Positions 8,001-15,845 are shown, counted from the first letter of the stretch. The stretch: 34,353 nt of DNA from Actinomycetota bacterium (GCA_018268655.1 JAFDWC010000014.1:1-34353); one strand, 5' to 3'. The notes: generated from the sequence alone by a model not told the origin. Program-made: numbers and translations.

Positions 8001-8216
8001 CAGACGCGGCGAGGTCGATCGCCGAATTTGCGGAATCGTCGGCGCCGCACCCCTTGCGAAGGGGGGAGAGTCCCCGTAGGTTCGACCTGCGACCGGGAGG
8101 GACCGGCCCCCGCGAAAGCCAAGCGGGAGGCAGGTTCCGAAGGTGACGAGAAGAGCTTCTGAGCGCGAAGGCTACGTGCACGGCAGGCACCGAACGTCAC
8201 CGCCGGTCGTTTTTTC
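8001..8216 (+). ncRNA. Candidate structured RNA with T-tract end
   Basis: Two consecutive domains are each closed by a perfect 7-bp long-range pairing: AGGTCGA (8012-8018) with TCGACCT (8082-8088), and CGACCGG (8090-8096) with CCGGTCG (8203-8209). The second stem is followed at once by six T (8210-8215). Inside are CGCCGA/TCGGCG (8020-8044), CCCCTT-GCG-AAGGGG (8050-8064), a CCCGC/GCGGG hairpin (8109-8126) and GGTGACG (8142-8148) with CGTCACC (8195-8201). Competing local hairpins (8076-8090; 8093-8106) could form instead. I could not match it to SRP RNA, RNase P RNA, tmRNA or a known riboswitch. GC-rich sequence forms chance stems, so this stays a candidate. Confidence 0.35.
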
Positions 8217-8496
8217 GTGCCCGCGCCCGCGCGTCGATCTCGAGGTTGCCGTTTCCCGCCACATGGACGGCACGAGGCAACCTCTCCGGACCGGCGCCGT
8301 CCGGACCGGCACCTAGGTTTCGCCCCGCCTGGGAGAACCTGCCCTCCCCGGCCGGCGACCGGGGCGCCTCGCAGCCGGGAGCTGGGCGTCGTCAGCGAAC
8401 CCCGTGAGCCTCCTGGCGACTAGCCCGCCCGCTCCCCGCCGCATCCGGCCCTGCGAAGAACCCGCGTGTAGGTCGCGGCCATGCCAGGATTGGCGC
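8217..8496. other. Intergenic stretch without recognisable gene
   Basis: Together with the RNA candidate this makes a 522-nt stretch (7975-8496) with no supported protein gene. It holds an 11-bp direct repeat TCCGGACCGGC at 8285-8295 and 8300-8310 (15-nt period), followed by TAGGTT at 8314-8319. The pair could be an activator or repressor site upstream of the hydratase gene. Nothing else is recognised. Confidence 0.4.
8485..8490 (+). promoter_or_regulatory. -10-like element before enoyl-CoA hydratase
   Basis: CAGGAT, 6 nt before the GTG at 8497; weak match but at the same distance as in many neighbouring genes. Confidence 0.3.
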
Positions 8497-9249
8497 GTGG
8501 GGGACGTGGTCAGCTACGAGCGCGAGGGTGCCGCCGCGGTACTGACGATCGAACGGCCGCGGTGCCGCAACGCGGTGGATCTGGACACCGCACGCGGGCT
8601 CCGGGCCGGCTTCGACGCCTTCGAAAGCGACCCGAAGGCGCGTGTCCTGGTCCTCACCGGGGCCGGCGGCGAGGCCTTCTGCGCCGGCTTCGACCTCAAG
8701 TCGGACGGGCTCGAGGTCGACCACCCGGCCGGCCCGCTCGGCTTCACCCGGCTCACCCCGCGGAAGCCGGCGATCGCCGCGATCGACGGCTGGGCGGTCG
8801 CCGGCGGGCTCGAGCTGGCGCTCTGGTGCGACCTGCGGCTGGCGACTCCGGGCTCGACCTTCGGCTGCCTCGAGCGGCGCTGGGGGGTGCCGCTGGTTGA
8901 CGGCGGCACCCAGCGGCTGCCGCGCCTGATCGGTCTCGGCCGCGCCCTCGACCTGATCCTCAGCGGCCGTCCGGTCGACGCTGAGGAGGCGCTGGCGATC
9001 GGCCTCGTCACCGAGATCGTCGCGCCGGGCGCCCATCTCGAAAGGGCCCTGGAGCTGGCCGAGCGGCTCGCCGCCTTCCCGCAGCGGGCACTGCTCGCCG
9101 ACCGCCGCGCCGCGATCGAGGGCCTCGGCCTTCCGCTCGACGAGGGGATCGCGCTCGAGCACCGGCTCGGCCGCGAGACCCTGGCCGAGGCGCTCGAGGG
9201 CGCGGCCCGCTTCGCCGCCGGCGAGGGCCGCCACGGCGCCGGCGCCTGA
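8497..9249 (+). CDS. Enoyl-CoA hydratase/isomerase (crotonase) family protein
   Basis: A 250-residue crotonase-fold protein. The oxyanion-hole segments are GEAFCAGFDLKS near residue 62 and GWAVAGGLELAL near residue 98. Two glutamates, E106 in GGLELAL and E126 in FGCLERRWG, are 20 residues apart, the same spacing as the catalytic pair Glu144/Glu164 of rat enoyl-CoA hydratase. A true hydratase activity is therefore plausible in fatty-acid or aromatic-acid beta-oxidation. The frame is open to 8404, but that extension has no family character; GTG 8497 gives the normal N-terminus. Two TetR genes follow on the same strand and may regulate it or neighbouring lipid genes. Confidence 0.88.
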   Translation: MGDVVSYEREGAAAVLTIERPRCRNAVDLDTARGLRAGFDAFESDPKARVLVLTGAGGEAFCAGFDLKSDGLEVDHPAGPLGFTRLTPRKPAIAAIDGWAVAGGLELALWCDLRLATPGSTFGCLERRWGVPLVDGGTQRLPRLIGLGRALDLILSGRPVDAEEALAIGLVTEIVAPGAHLERALELAERLAAFPQRALLADRRAAIEGLGLPLDEGIALEHRLGRETLAEALEGAARFAAGEGRHGAGA

Positions 9250-9282
9250 CCGCCCGAACCGCTGAGCTGTTCCCTTTGCTCG

Positions 9283-9298
9283 TTTCGATCACACGAAA
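9283..9298. promoter_or_regulatory. Possible TetR operator
   Basis: Inverted repeat TTTCG-N6-CGAAA, 24 nt before the -10-like element of the first TetR gene. It fits an autoregulatory operator, but the arms are short. Confidence 0.3.
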
Positions 9299-9321
9299 GC
9301 CCTGAACCAGTGACGCTGGGG

Positions 9322-9327
9322 TACGCT
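9322..9327 (+). promoter_or_regulatory. -10 element of the first TetR gene (leaderless)
   Basis: TACGCT, 7 nt before the GTG at 9335. Confidence 0.45.
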
Positions 9328-9334
9328 GGCGTTC

Positions 9335-9988
9335 GTGGCAGAGAGACCCACCACGATGCGCCCGCCCCCCGGTCGCCAGCAGCTTTCGCGCGAGTTCATC
9401 GCCCGTCATCAGCGGGCGCGGATCATCGCCGCCCTCGCCGAGGAGACGGTCAGCCGCGGCTACCGTGCGGTCACCGTCGCCGACATCGTCAGCCGCGCCG
9501 GGATCGCCCGCAACACCTTCTACGAAAACTTCTCCTCGAAGGAAGACTGCTTCCTCGCCGCCCAGGATTACGCGGTCGAGGAGGCGCTGCGGCGGGTGGT
9601 CGAGGCGGCCGGAGCGGTCGAGAGCTGGCCGGCCCGGGTCGACGCCGGACTCGCCGCCTTCCTCGGCTACGTCGCCGAAGAGCCGGCGCTGGCGCGGACC
9701 TGCATCGTCGAGGCGCTATCGGCCGGCCCCGACTCGCTGGCCCGCTACGAGCAGTCGCTGCAGGCCTTCGTGCCGCTGCTGCGGATCGGCCGCAAGGTCT
9801 CGCCCCACGGCGAAGAGCTGCCGGCGACGCTCGAGGAGACGGTGATCGGCGGCATCTTCTGGGTCATCTACCAGCGGATCATCCGCGGCGAGACGGAGCG
9901 GATCGAGGAGCTGCGCCCGGATCTGGTCGAGTTCGCGCTCACCCCGTACCTCGGCGCCGAGGCCGCCAAGCAGGCCCTGGTCGAATAG
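9335..9988 (+). CDS. TetR/AcrR family transcriptional regulator
   Basis: A 217-residue regulator with the usual TetR N-terminal helix-turn-helix (about residues 24-70). VTVADIVSRAGIARNTFYENF is followed by SSKEDCFLAA. The C-terminal ligand-binding half (EEPALARTCIVEALSAGP...) is divergent and gives no clue to the ligand. The start is GTG with TACGCT 7 nt upstream. It is a paralogue of the next gene: both share an N-terminal L-S/P-R-E-F-x-x-x-x-Q-R segment and the C-terminal PDLVEFALTPY motif, so a tandem duplication is likely. It is probably a local repressor acting near the hydratase gene. Confidence 0.9.
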   Translation: MAERPTTMRPPPGRQQLSREFIARHQRARIIAALAEETVSRGYRAVTVADIVSRAGIARNTFYENFSSKEDCFLAAQDYAVEEALRRVVEAAGAVESWPARVDAGLAAFLGYVAEEPALARTCIVEALSAGPDSLARYEQSLQAFVPLLRIGRKVSPHGEELPATLEETVIGGIFWVIYQRIIRGETERIEELRPDLVEFALTPYLGAEAAKQALVE

Positions 9989-10022
9989 CGAACCCGGCTG
10001 TAGGCTCCGGGCCGCCGACCGC

Positions 10023-10028
10023 TATCTT
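10023..10028 (+). promoter_or_regulatory. -10 element of the second TetR gene
   Basis: TATCTT, 8 nt before the TTG start at 10037. Confidence 0.4.
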
Positions 10029-10036
10029 CGCTTCTC

Positions 10037-10732
10037 TTGGCCGCTGATCCCCCCAACTCAGTCGACCCCGCTCACGAGTATCCGCCGGAGCTGTCGCGGC
10101 TGCCCCCGGGCCGCCACGGGCTGCCACGCGAGTTCGTCGTCCACAACCAGCGCGAGCGCCTGATCGCCGGGCTCGCCGAGGCGGTCGCCGAAAACGGCTA
10201 CGCCTCGACCACGATCGCCCACATCACCCGCCACGCCGCGGTCTCACGGCGGACCTTCTACGAGCACTTCAACTCCAAGGACGAGTGTTTCGTCGCCGCC
10301 TACGACACGGTGATGGCGGAGCTCTCCGAACGGATCGAGAACGCCTTCCAGCAGGAGTCCGATTGGCCGCACGCGGTCCGCGCCGCGCTCGCCGCGATGC
10401 TCGAGTTCCTCGCCGCCGAGCCCAACCTGGCGCGGCTCTGCATGGTCGAGTCGCTGGTCGCCGGCCCGGTCGTGGTCGAGCGCTACGACGCGGCGATCCA
10501 GGGCCTCATCCCCTACCTCGAGGCCGGCCGCGAGGGCCGCTCCGAGGAGGTCCTCTCGCGGCTCTCGCCGACCACCGAGGAGGCGCTGGTCGGCGGCATG
10601 GTCTCGCTGATCTCCCGCCGCATCATCGCCGGCCAGGCGACCGAGCTCGAGGAGCTCCTCCCCGACCTGGTCGAGTTCGCCCTCACTCCTTATATAGGGA
10701 GCGACGAGGCGAGCAAGGTCGCCAACGCCTGA
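10037..10732 (+). CDS. TetR/AcrR family transcriptional regulator (tandem paralogue)
   Basis: A 231-residue regulator, clearly related to the preceding TetR gene. The helix-turn-helix region is TTIAHITRHAAVSRRTFYEH followed by NSKDECFVAAYD. The C-terminal half ends with the shared PDLVEFALTPY motif. A TTG start is chosen because TATCTT lies 8 nt upstream and no ATG or GTG gives a complete N-terminus. The gap to the upstream gene is 48 nt, and each gene appears to have its own promoter. Targets are unknown. The next gene downstream is the SOS-controlled imuB, with 138 nt between. Confidence 0.88.
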   Translation: MAADPPNSVDPAHEYPPELSRLPPGRHGLPREFVVHNQRERLIAGLAEAVAENGYASTTIAHITRHAAVSRRTFYEHFNSKDECFVAAYDTVMAELSERIENAFQQESDWPHAVRAALAAMLEFLAAEPNLARLCMVESLVAGPVVVERYDAAIQGLIPYLEAGREGRSEEVLSRLSPTTEEALVGGMVSLISRRIIAGQATELEELLPDLVEFALTPYIGSDEASKVANA

Positions 10733-10807
10733 CCCGCTCGCTCAGCCACCGCCCGGCGGAATTTATCGGGGTATGGCAGTGCGGCGGCGCTGGCGCGGCC
10801 TCCTGGC

Positions 10808-10831
10808 TGCGCGTGAAATTTAGGTTTCGCG
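10808..10831. other. Imperfect inverted repeat upstream of the SOS promoter
   Basis: GCGCG and CGCGC arms enclose an AT-rich core (TGAAATTTAGGTTT). It could be a weak terminator for the TetR gene or an additional protein site; no T-run follows. Confidence 0.25.
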
Positions 10832-10833
10832 CC

Positions 10834-10869
10834 TTGACTTTCGGCACCCGCGACACGAACATACGTTCG
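10834..10869 (+). promoter_or_regulatory. SOS promoter with LexA box for imuB-dnaE2
   Basis: TTGACT (10834-10839) fits a -35. The sequence CGAACATACGTTCG (10856-10869) is a perfect actinobacterial-type LexA/SOS box (CGAAC-N4-GTTCG). It covers the expected -10/start region and ends 1 nt before the ATG at 10871. LexA bound here would block transcription until DNA damage. The close spacing implies a nearly leaderless mRNA. Confidence 0.88.
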
Positions 10870-10870
10870 T

Positions 10871-11965
10871 ATGGAGATCGCCTGCGTCATCGACAGTCGC
10901 TTGGCATCTCCCGCGCGCCCGGGTCGTTCCGGGGGGCCTCGGCCCGGGCGCGCCGATCTTCATCAGGGGTACGCAGATATCGATGACCCGGTCGCTGCGG
11001 GGGAGGCGACCGAGCGGATGGTGAGGGCGCTGGAGGCGATCGGCGCGGCGGTCGAGTCAGGGCGGGCGGGGGAGGCCTTCTTCGCCGTCGACGGGCTGTG
11101 GGGGATCCACGGCGGCTCCGCCGCGGGAGTGCTGGCGGCGGCGCGGCGGGCGCTGCGCCAGCAGGAGCCCCGGGAGGTGGCCCGCCCTGACGGCGGCGAA
11201 GCACGCTGGCATCTCGCCACCGGGCCAGCCCGCTTCGCCGCCTACCTGGAGGCCGCGGGGTGGGGGAGCCCGGCTCCGGTCGAGGCGCTGCGAGCGCGGC
11301 TGCAGGCGCCACGGCCCGAGGTCGAGGCGCTGCTGGAGGGGCTCGAGCGGCTCGGGATCGAGACGCTGCCGGCGCTGGCGCGGATCTCGGCCGACCAGGT
11401 CGCCGACCGCTTCGGCCGCCTCGGCCTCGCCGCCCTGCGGCTGGCTCGGGGCGAGGACGAGCCGCTGCGGCCGCGGCAGCCCCACGAGGACCTGGCGGAG
11501 GCGATCGAGCTGCCGGAAGGGATCGCCGGGCGCCAGCTCGACCGGGCGCTGGAGCTGCTCGTCGACCGCCTGCTCGCCTCGCCCCGCCGCGCCGGCCGCA
11601 CCCTGCTGGGTCTGCGGCTGGGCGCTCTGCTCGCCGCCGGCGGCAGCTGGAGCGTCGAGCAGGGCCTCGGCCGCCCGACCGCCTCGGCCCGGGTGCTGCG
11701 GTCGCTGCTGGCGGCGCGGCTGGAGGAGCTGCCGGGGCCGGCGACGGCGCTGCGGCTGCGGGCGCTCGGCCTCGGCCCGCCCGCCAGCGACCAGCTCGAG
11801 CTCGCGGTCGGCGGCGAGGGACCGCGCCGCCGCCGGCTCGGCGCCGCCGTGCGCGAGGTCCGCGCCACCCAGGGGCCGGGCGCGCTGCTGAAGATCCTCC
11901 CGGTCGACTCCGCCTCGCGGGTCCCCGAGCGCTGGGCCCTGCTGACCCCGTTCCCGGAGTTGTGA
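10871..11965 (+). CDS. imuB: ImuB-like Y-family polymerase homologue (N-terminally shortened)
   Basis: A 364-residue protein matching the middle and C-terminal parts of ImuB, the catalytically inactive Y-family adaptor that links DnaE2 to the beta clamp. Recognisable segments are EAIGAAVES-GEAFFAVDGLWGIHGG (residues 55-85), LERLGIETLPALARISADQV (about 158-177), LARGEDEPLRPRQP, ELPEGIAGRQLDRALELLVD and the closing VDSASRVPERWALLTPFPE. The first residues (IACVIDSRLA) resemble the family start, but only about 50 residues precede EAIGAAVE where I would expect about 100. An internal deletion in the palm region is therefore likely. The SOS box fixes the start. The stop overlaps the next ATG. Confidence 0.82.
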   Translation: MEIACVIDSRLASPARPGRSGGPRPGRADLHQGYADIDDPVAAGEATERMVRALEAIGAAVESGRAGEAFFAVDGLWGIHGGSAAGVLAAARRALRQQEPREVARPDGGEARWHLATGPARFAAYLEAAGWGSPAPVEALRARLQAPRPEVEALLEGLERLGIETLPALARISADQVADRFGRLGLAALRLARGEDEPLRPRQPHEDLAEAIELPEGIAGRQLDRALELLVDRLLASPRRAGRTLLGLRLGALLAAGGSWSVEQGLGRPTASARVLRSLLAARLEELPGPATALRLRALGLGPPASDQLELAVGGEGPRRRRLGAAVREVRATQGPGALLKILPVDSASRVPERWALLTPFPEL

Positions 11966-12216
11966 TGGCGGCGGCCCGCGTCAGGCGGCTCTACGAGCCC
12001 GAGCCGGTCGCGGTCCGGGTCGGTCCCGGGCAGGTGCCGCTGGCGGTCGCCGGCGTCGCCGTCGAGGCGGCGCGCGAGCAGTGGGTGGTCGAAGACCGCT
12101 GGTGGGAGTCCGCGCCGCTGCGCCGCGTCTACCACGAGCTGGTGCTCGCCGACGGCCGCGTCGCCGTCGTCTACCGCTGCGCGGTCAGCGGTGGCTGGTA
12201 CCGCCAGCGCGCCTAA
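11965..12216 (+). CDS. DUF6504-like small protein of the imuB-dnaE2 operon
   Basis: An 83-residue protein that looks like the small DUF6504-type protein often found between imuB and dnaE2 in actinobacteria. It begins with RRLYEPEPVAVRVGPGQVPL, has the Trp-rich centre EQWVVEDRWWES, and ends with VYRCAVSGGWYRQR. Its role is unknown; conserved position suggests it assists the mutasome. Its ATG overlaps the imuB stop by 1 nt, so it is translationally coupled, and dnaE2 starts 32 nt after its stop. Confidence 0.75.
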   Translation: MAAARVRRLYEPEPVAVRVGPGQVPLAVAGVAVEAAREQWVVEDRWWESAPLRRVYHELVLADGRVAVVYRCAVSGGWYRQRA

Positions 12217-12248
12217 GTGACTAGGCCATTGACGGTGGAGCTGCCCCG

Positions 12249-15200
12249 ATGTCGACGCCTCCTTACGCGGAGCTCCACGCCCACTCCGCCTTCTCCTTCC
12301 TCGACGGCGCCTCGCTGCCCTCCGATCTCGTCGAGGCCGCCGCGAAGCTCGGCTACTCGGCGCTGGCGCTGACCGACCACGACGGCGTCTGGGGCTCGCG
12401 CGAGTTCGCCGAGAACTGCCGGGGGCTGACGCTGCGGGCGATCACCGGCGCCGAGCTGAGCGTGAACCTGGCGCCGCCGAGCACCGCCGGCGACCCCGTC
12501 GAGCCGGAGCTGATCCACCTCACGCTGCTGGTCGAGACCGCCGCCGGCTACCGCAACCTCTGCCGCCTGCTGACCGCCGCCCACGCCCACACCCGCGACA
12601 ACAACACCCGCACCGCGATGCCGCCCTGGGCGACCCTGGCGCAGCTCGAGGCCCACGCCGAGGGCCTCGTCTGCCTCTCCGGCTGCGCCCGCGACGGCGC
12701 CCTCGCCGGCTCCTGGGAGCGCGGCGACAGCGCCCGCGGCGAGCGCCTCGGCCGCCGCCTGCTCGCGGCCTTCGGGCCGGACCGCTTCCGGGTCGAGCTA
12801 CAGCGCCCCTACTGGCGACACGACCGTGCCCGCAACCGCTGGCTCTCCCTGCTCGCCTCCCGGCTCGGCGTCGCCACCGTCGCCACCGGCAACGTCCATG
12901 CCCACGCCCGCCGCCGCGCCCACCTCCAGGACGCCCTGGTCGCGGTCGGCCGCAACGAGACCCTCGAGGCGTCCGAGCCGCACCGTCGCGGTAACGCCAG
13001 CTCGTTCCTCGCCCCCCCGGCGGCGATGGCGGCCCGCTTCGCCGAGCACCCGGAGGCGGTCGCCGAGACCCTGCGCCTTGCCGAGCGCCTCGAGTTCGAT
13101 CTCACCACCGAGCTCGGCTATCGCTACCCGCAGGCGGACGGCGCCGACCGCAAGCTGGCCGAGCTCTGCCGCTCCCGGCTCGCCGACCGCTACGCCGGCG
13201 AGAAGCAGCGGGGCAAGGCCGAGAAGAGGCTCGAGCAGGAGCTGGCGACGATCAGCCGCCGCGACCTCTCCGGCTTCTTCCTCCTCCACCACGAGCTGCT
13301 CGAGCTCGCCCGCGAGGTCGCCGACGAGCTGCGGGGGCGGGAGGCGGCCCGCGCCCTGCTGCCGCCGGGCCGCGGCCGCGGCTCCAGCGTCAGCTCGATC
13401 GTCTGCTATCTGACCGGCCTCTCCCACATCGATCCGGTCCATAACAACCTCTTCGCCGGCCGCTTCCTCAACGACGGGGTCGAGGGCAGCGAAGCGGCGA
13501 TGCCGGACATCGACCTCGACTTCCCGCGTGACATCCGCGAGGTGCTGATCCCGCGCGTCCATGAGGCCTACGGCGGCGAGCGCTCGGCCCTCGTCGCCGC
13601 CTTCCCGACCTACCGCCCGCGCGGCATCGTCCGCGACCTCGGCAAGGCGCTGGGGCTGCCGCCGGCGGAGCTCGACCGGGTCGCGAAGGTGGTCGGCTTC
13701 CACGAGACCGCGGGCGAGATCGAGCGGGACCTCACCGCCGCACTCGGCCGCCGCCGGGCCCGGGAGCCGCGCTGGCGGCAGCTGCTCGCGCTCGGCCGCG
13801 AGGCGCTGCGGCTGCCCCGCGGCGCCTCCCAGCACTCGGGCGGGATGGTGATCTCGACCCAGCCGCTGGTCGAGATCTGCCCGATCGTGCCGGCGGCGAT
13901 GGCCGGGCGCCAGATCATCCAGTGGGACAAGGACTCCTGCACCGACGCCGGCCTGTTGAAGATCGACCTGCTCGGGCTGGGGATGCTCTCGGCGGTCGAG
14001 CGCTGCGTCGACGAGATCGAAGCCGCCGAGGGGGAGGCGATCGACCTCTCGCGGCTCGCGCTCGACGACGCGAAGACCTTCGAGTCGATCCGCGCCGCCG
14101 AGACCACCGGCGTCTTCCAGATCGAGAGCCGGGCGCAGATGCAGATGCTGCCCCGCACCCAGCCGCAGACGATCGACGACCTCACGATCCAGGTGGCGCT
14201 GGTCCGCCCCGGCCCGATCCAGGGCGGCGCCGTCAACCCCTACATCGAACGCCGCAAGCGCAAGCTCGCCGAACCGGACATCTACGAGATCCCCTACGAG
14301 CACCACTCACTACAGGAGCCGCTCGAGGACACCCTGGGGACGATCGTCTACCAGGAGCAGGTGCTGGAGGTGGCGATGGCCTTCGCCGACTTCAGCCCCG
14401 GCCAGGCGGAGAGCCTGCGGCGGGCGATGAGCCGCAAGCGCTCGGAGGAGGCACTCGAGCGCCACCGCCAGCTCTTCGTCGACGGCGCCTGCGGCAAGCA
14501 CGAAGACGTCACCCCCGAGCTGGCGGAGCGGATCTGGGAGAAGATCCAGGGCTTCTCCGGCTTCGGCTTCCCGAAGGCGCACTCGGCCGCCTTCGGGCTG
14601 CTCGCCTACCAGTCGGCCTGGCTCCGGGTCCACCACGGCCCCGAGTTCCTCTGCGCGCTGCTGAACGAGCAGCCGATGGGCTTCTACCCACCCGACTCGC
14701 TGGTCCACGAGGCGCAGCGGCGGCGGATCCGGGTCGCCCGCGCCGACGCCAACAGCAGCCTCGTCCTTTGCCACGTCGAATCGCCGTACCGCCGCGGCGA
14801 AGCGGCGGAGGCGCCCGGCGGCCTCGTCGTCCGGATCGGCCTCGGCTACGTCAAAGGGGTGCGGAAGGAGGAGATGGAGGCGCTGGTCGCCGAGCGCGAG
14901 CGCGGCGGGCCCTACCGCGGGATCGCCGACCTCGCCTCGCGCTCGGGGGCGGGGCTGGCGAGCCTCGAACGGCTGGCCTGGGCCGGCGCCCTCGACGAAG
15001 TCCCGCGCGGGGCGGAGGGGGAACGGCGGGGGGCGCTGTGGGCGGTCGGGGTCAGCGCCAACGGCCGCGGCTCCCGCGACGGCACCCAGCTGGCGCTGCC
15101 GCTGGAGCCGCCGGCACCGCCGCGGCTGGAGCCGCTCGGCGAGTGGGGCGAGCTGATCGCCGACTACCGCAGCACCGGGATGGTCCTCGGCCGCCACCCG

Positions 15201-15743
15201 ATGGAGCTGATGCGCCCCGAGCTCGACCCCGAGATCCTCTCCAGCTCCGACCTCGGCCGGACCGCGGACGGCGCCACCGTCGAGGTCGCCGGCATGGTCA
15301 CCGCCCGCCAGCGGCCGGAGACGGCGAAGGGGATCGTCTTCATGCTGATCGAGGACGAGCGCGGCAGCGTCAACCTGATCGTGCCGCCGCCGGTCTACGA
15401 TCGCCACCGCCTCGTCGTCCGCGCCTCGCCGCTGATCCGCGCCAGCGGCAAGCTGGAGCGGCGCGAAGGGACGATCAACGTCGTCGTCGAGGCGATCGCC
15501 GAGCTGGAGGGGGTGCCGTCGGTGGAGGGGGCGCCGGTGGGGGACGGGGCGCCGGCGACGGGCGAGGGATCCCGGCCCGGCCGCCTCGCCCCGCGCCGCG
15601 GCCCGGCCGCGCCGGACGTCGCCCGCCCCTCCCGCCGCGAACCGGGGCCCGGGGCCCCCTCCCGCCGCGAGCGCGAGCTGGTGGTCGCCGAGCTGCGCGA
15701 GGTGGCCCCCGTCGGCCACAGCTTCGGCCGCCGCGGCCGCTGA
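12249..15743 (+). CDS. dnaE2: Error-prone DNA polymerase III alpha subunit DnaE2 (ImuC)
   Basis: A 1164-residue C-family polymerase for SOS-induced translesion synthesis. The N-terminal PHP domain opens with AELHAHSAFSFLDG and ALTDHDG. Catalytic aspartates fit PDIDLDF (D422, D424) and LLKIDLLGLG (D573). The finger and helix-hairpin regions follow (GFGFPKAHSAAFGLLAYQSAW), then a C-terminal OB fold (VEVAGMVTARQRPETAKG, GSVNLIV). No epsilon-binding or long tau-binding extension is seen, as expected for DnaE2. A Pro/Arg/Gly-rich tail of about 70 residues ends the protein and its last codons are part of a local repeat. A ribosome site (GGTGGAG) precedes the ATG. It is expressed with imuB from the LexA-controlled promoter. 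Confidence 0.95.
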   Translation: MSTPPYAELHAHSAFSFLDGASLPSDLVEAAAKLGYSALALTDHDGVWGSREFAENCRGLTLRAITGAELSVNLAPPSTAGDPVEPELIHLTLLVETAAGYRNLCRLLTAAHAHTRDNNTRTAMPPWATLAQLEAHAEGLVCLSGCARDGALAGSWERGDSARGERLGRRLLAAFGPDRFRVELQRPYWRHDRARNRWLSLLASRLGVATVATGNVHAHARRRAHLQDALVAVGRNETLEASEPHRRGNASSFLAPPAAMAARFAEHPEAVAETLRLAERLEFDLTTELGYRYPQADGADRKLAELCRSRLADRYAGEKQRGKAEKRLEQELATISRRDLSGFFLLHHELLELAREVADELRGREAARALLPPGRGRGSSVSSIVCYLTGLSHIDPVHNNLFAGRFLNDGVEGSEAAMPDIDLDFPRDIREVLIPRVHEAYGGERSALVAAFPTYRPRGIVRDLGKALGLPPAELDRVAKVVGFHETAGEIERDLTAALGRRRAREPRWRQLLALGREALRLPRGASQHSGGMVISTQPLVEICPIVPAAMAGRQIIQWDKDSCTDAGLLKIDLLGLGMLSAVERCVDEIEAAEGEAIDLSRLALDDAKTFESIRAAETTGVFQIESRAQMQMLPRTQPQTIDDLTIQVALVRPGPIQGGAVNPYIERRKRKLAEPDIYEIPYEHHSLQEPLEDTLGTIVYQEQVLEVAMAFADFSPGQAESLRRAMSRKRSEEALERHRQLFVDGACGKHEDVTPELAERIWEKIQGFSGFGFPKAHSAAFGLLAYQSAWLRVHHGPEFLCALLNEQPMGFYPPDSLVHEAQRRRIRVARADANSSLVLCHVESPYRRGEAAEAPGGLVVRIGLGYVKGVRKEEMEALVAERERGGPYRGIADLASRSGAGLASLERLAWAGALDEVPRGAEGERRGALWAVGVSANGRGSRDGTQLALPLEPPAPPRLEPLGEWGELIADYRSTGMVLGRHPMELMRPELDPEILSSSDLGRTADGATVEVAGMVTARQRPETAKGIVFMLIEDERGSVNLIVPPPVYDRHRLVVRASPLIRASGKLERREGTINVVVEAIAELEGVPSVEGAPVGDGAPATGEGSRPGRLAPRRGPAAPDVARPSRREPGPGAPSRRERELVVAELREVAPVGHSFGRRGR

Positions 15744-15806
15744 GGTAGCGCTTGCTTCGGCCGCCGCCGCTGAGGCGCCTGTCCTTCGGCCGCCGCGGCC
15801 GCTGAG
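15722..15806. repeat. Three degenerate copies of a palindromic unit spanning the dnaE2 stop
   Basis: The unit CTTCGGCCGCCGCGGCCGCT plus GAG occurs at 15722-15744 and 15784-15806, with a shortened copy at 15755-15774. The full copies contain the 15-bp palindrome CGGCCGC-C-GCGGCCG. The first copy encodes the DnaE2 C-terminus and stop. It probably arose by local duplication and may now act in termination. Confidence 0.7.
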
Positions 15807-15827
15807 AGACGGCCTCCCGACGGCGCC

Positions 15828-15845
15828 CCGGAGTCCCTACTCCGG
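15828..15845. terminator. Hairpin overlapping the stop of the oxidoreductase gene
   Basis: CCGGAGT-CCCT-ACTCCGG, a perfect 7-bp stem with a 4-nt loop, includes the minus-strand TAG stop and lies between the convergent dnaE2 and oxidoreductase genes. No T-run is present. Confidence 0.45.

Noticed and set aside
5689-8079. 796-residue plus-strand frame
   Set aside because: Antisense to metF and the sugar porter; no family features, composition typical of shadow frames.
8001-8216. Known RNA identity (SRP RNA, RNase P RNA, tmRNA, glycine, SAM, cobalamin or c-di-AMP riboswitch)
   Set aside because: Short resemblances, such as GAGGGACCGGCCC to the SAM-I core, do not extend to the conserved nucleotides of any class.
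8404-8496. N-terminal extension of the enoyl-CoA hydratase from GTG 8404
   Set aside because: The 31 extra residues are Pro/Arg/Cys-rich with no crotonase character, and a -10-like element lies inside them.
10688-10702. TATATAG at the end of the second TetR gene as a further palindrome copy
   Set aside because: It lacks the GCTATAGCGACG core and the ATCCATCAA arms.
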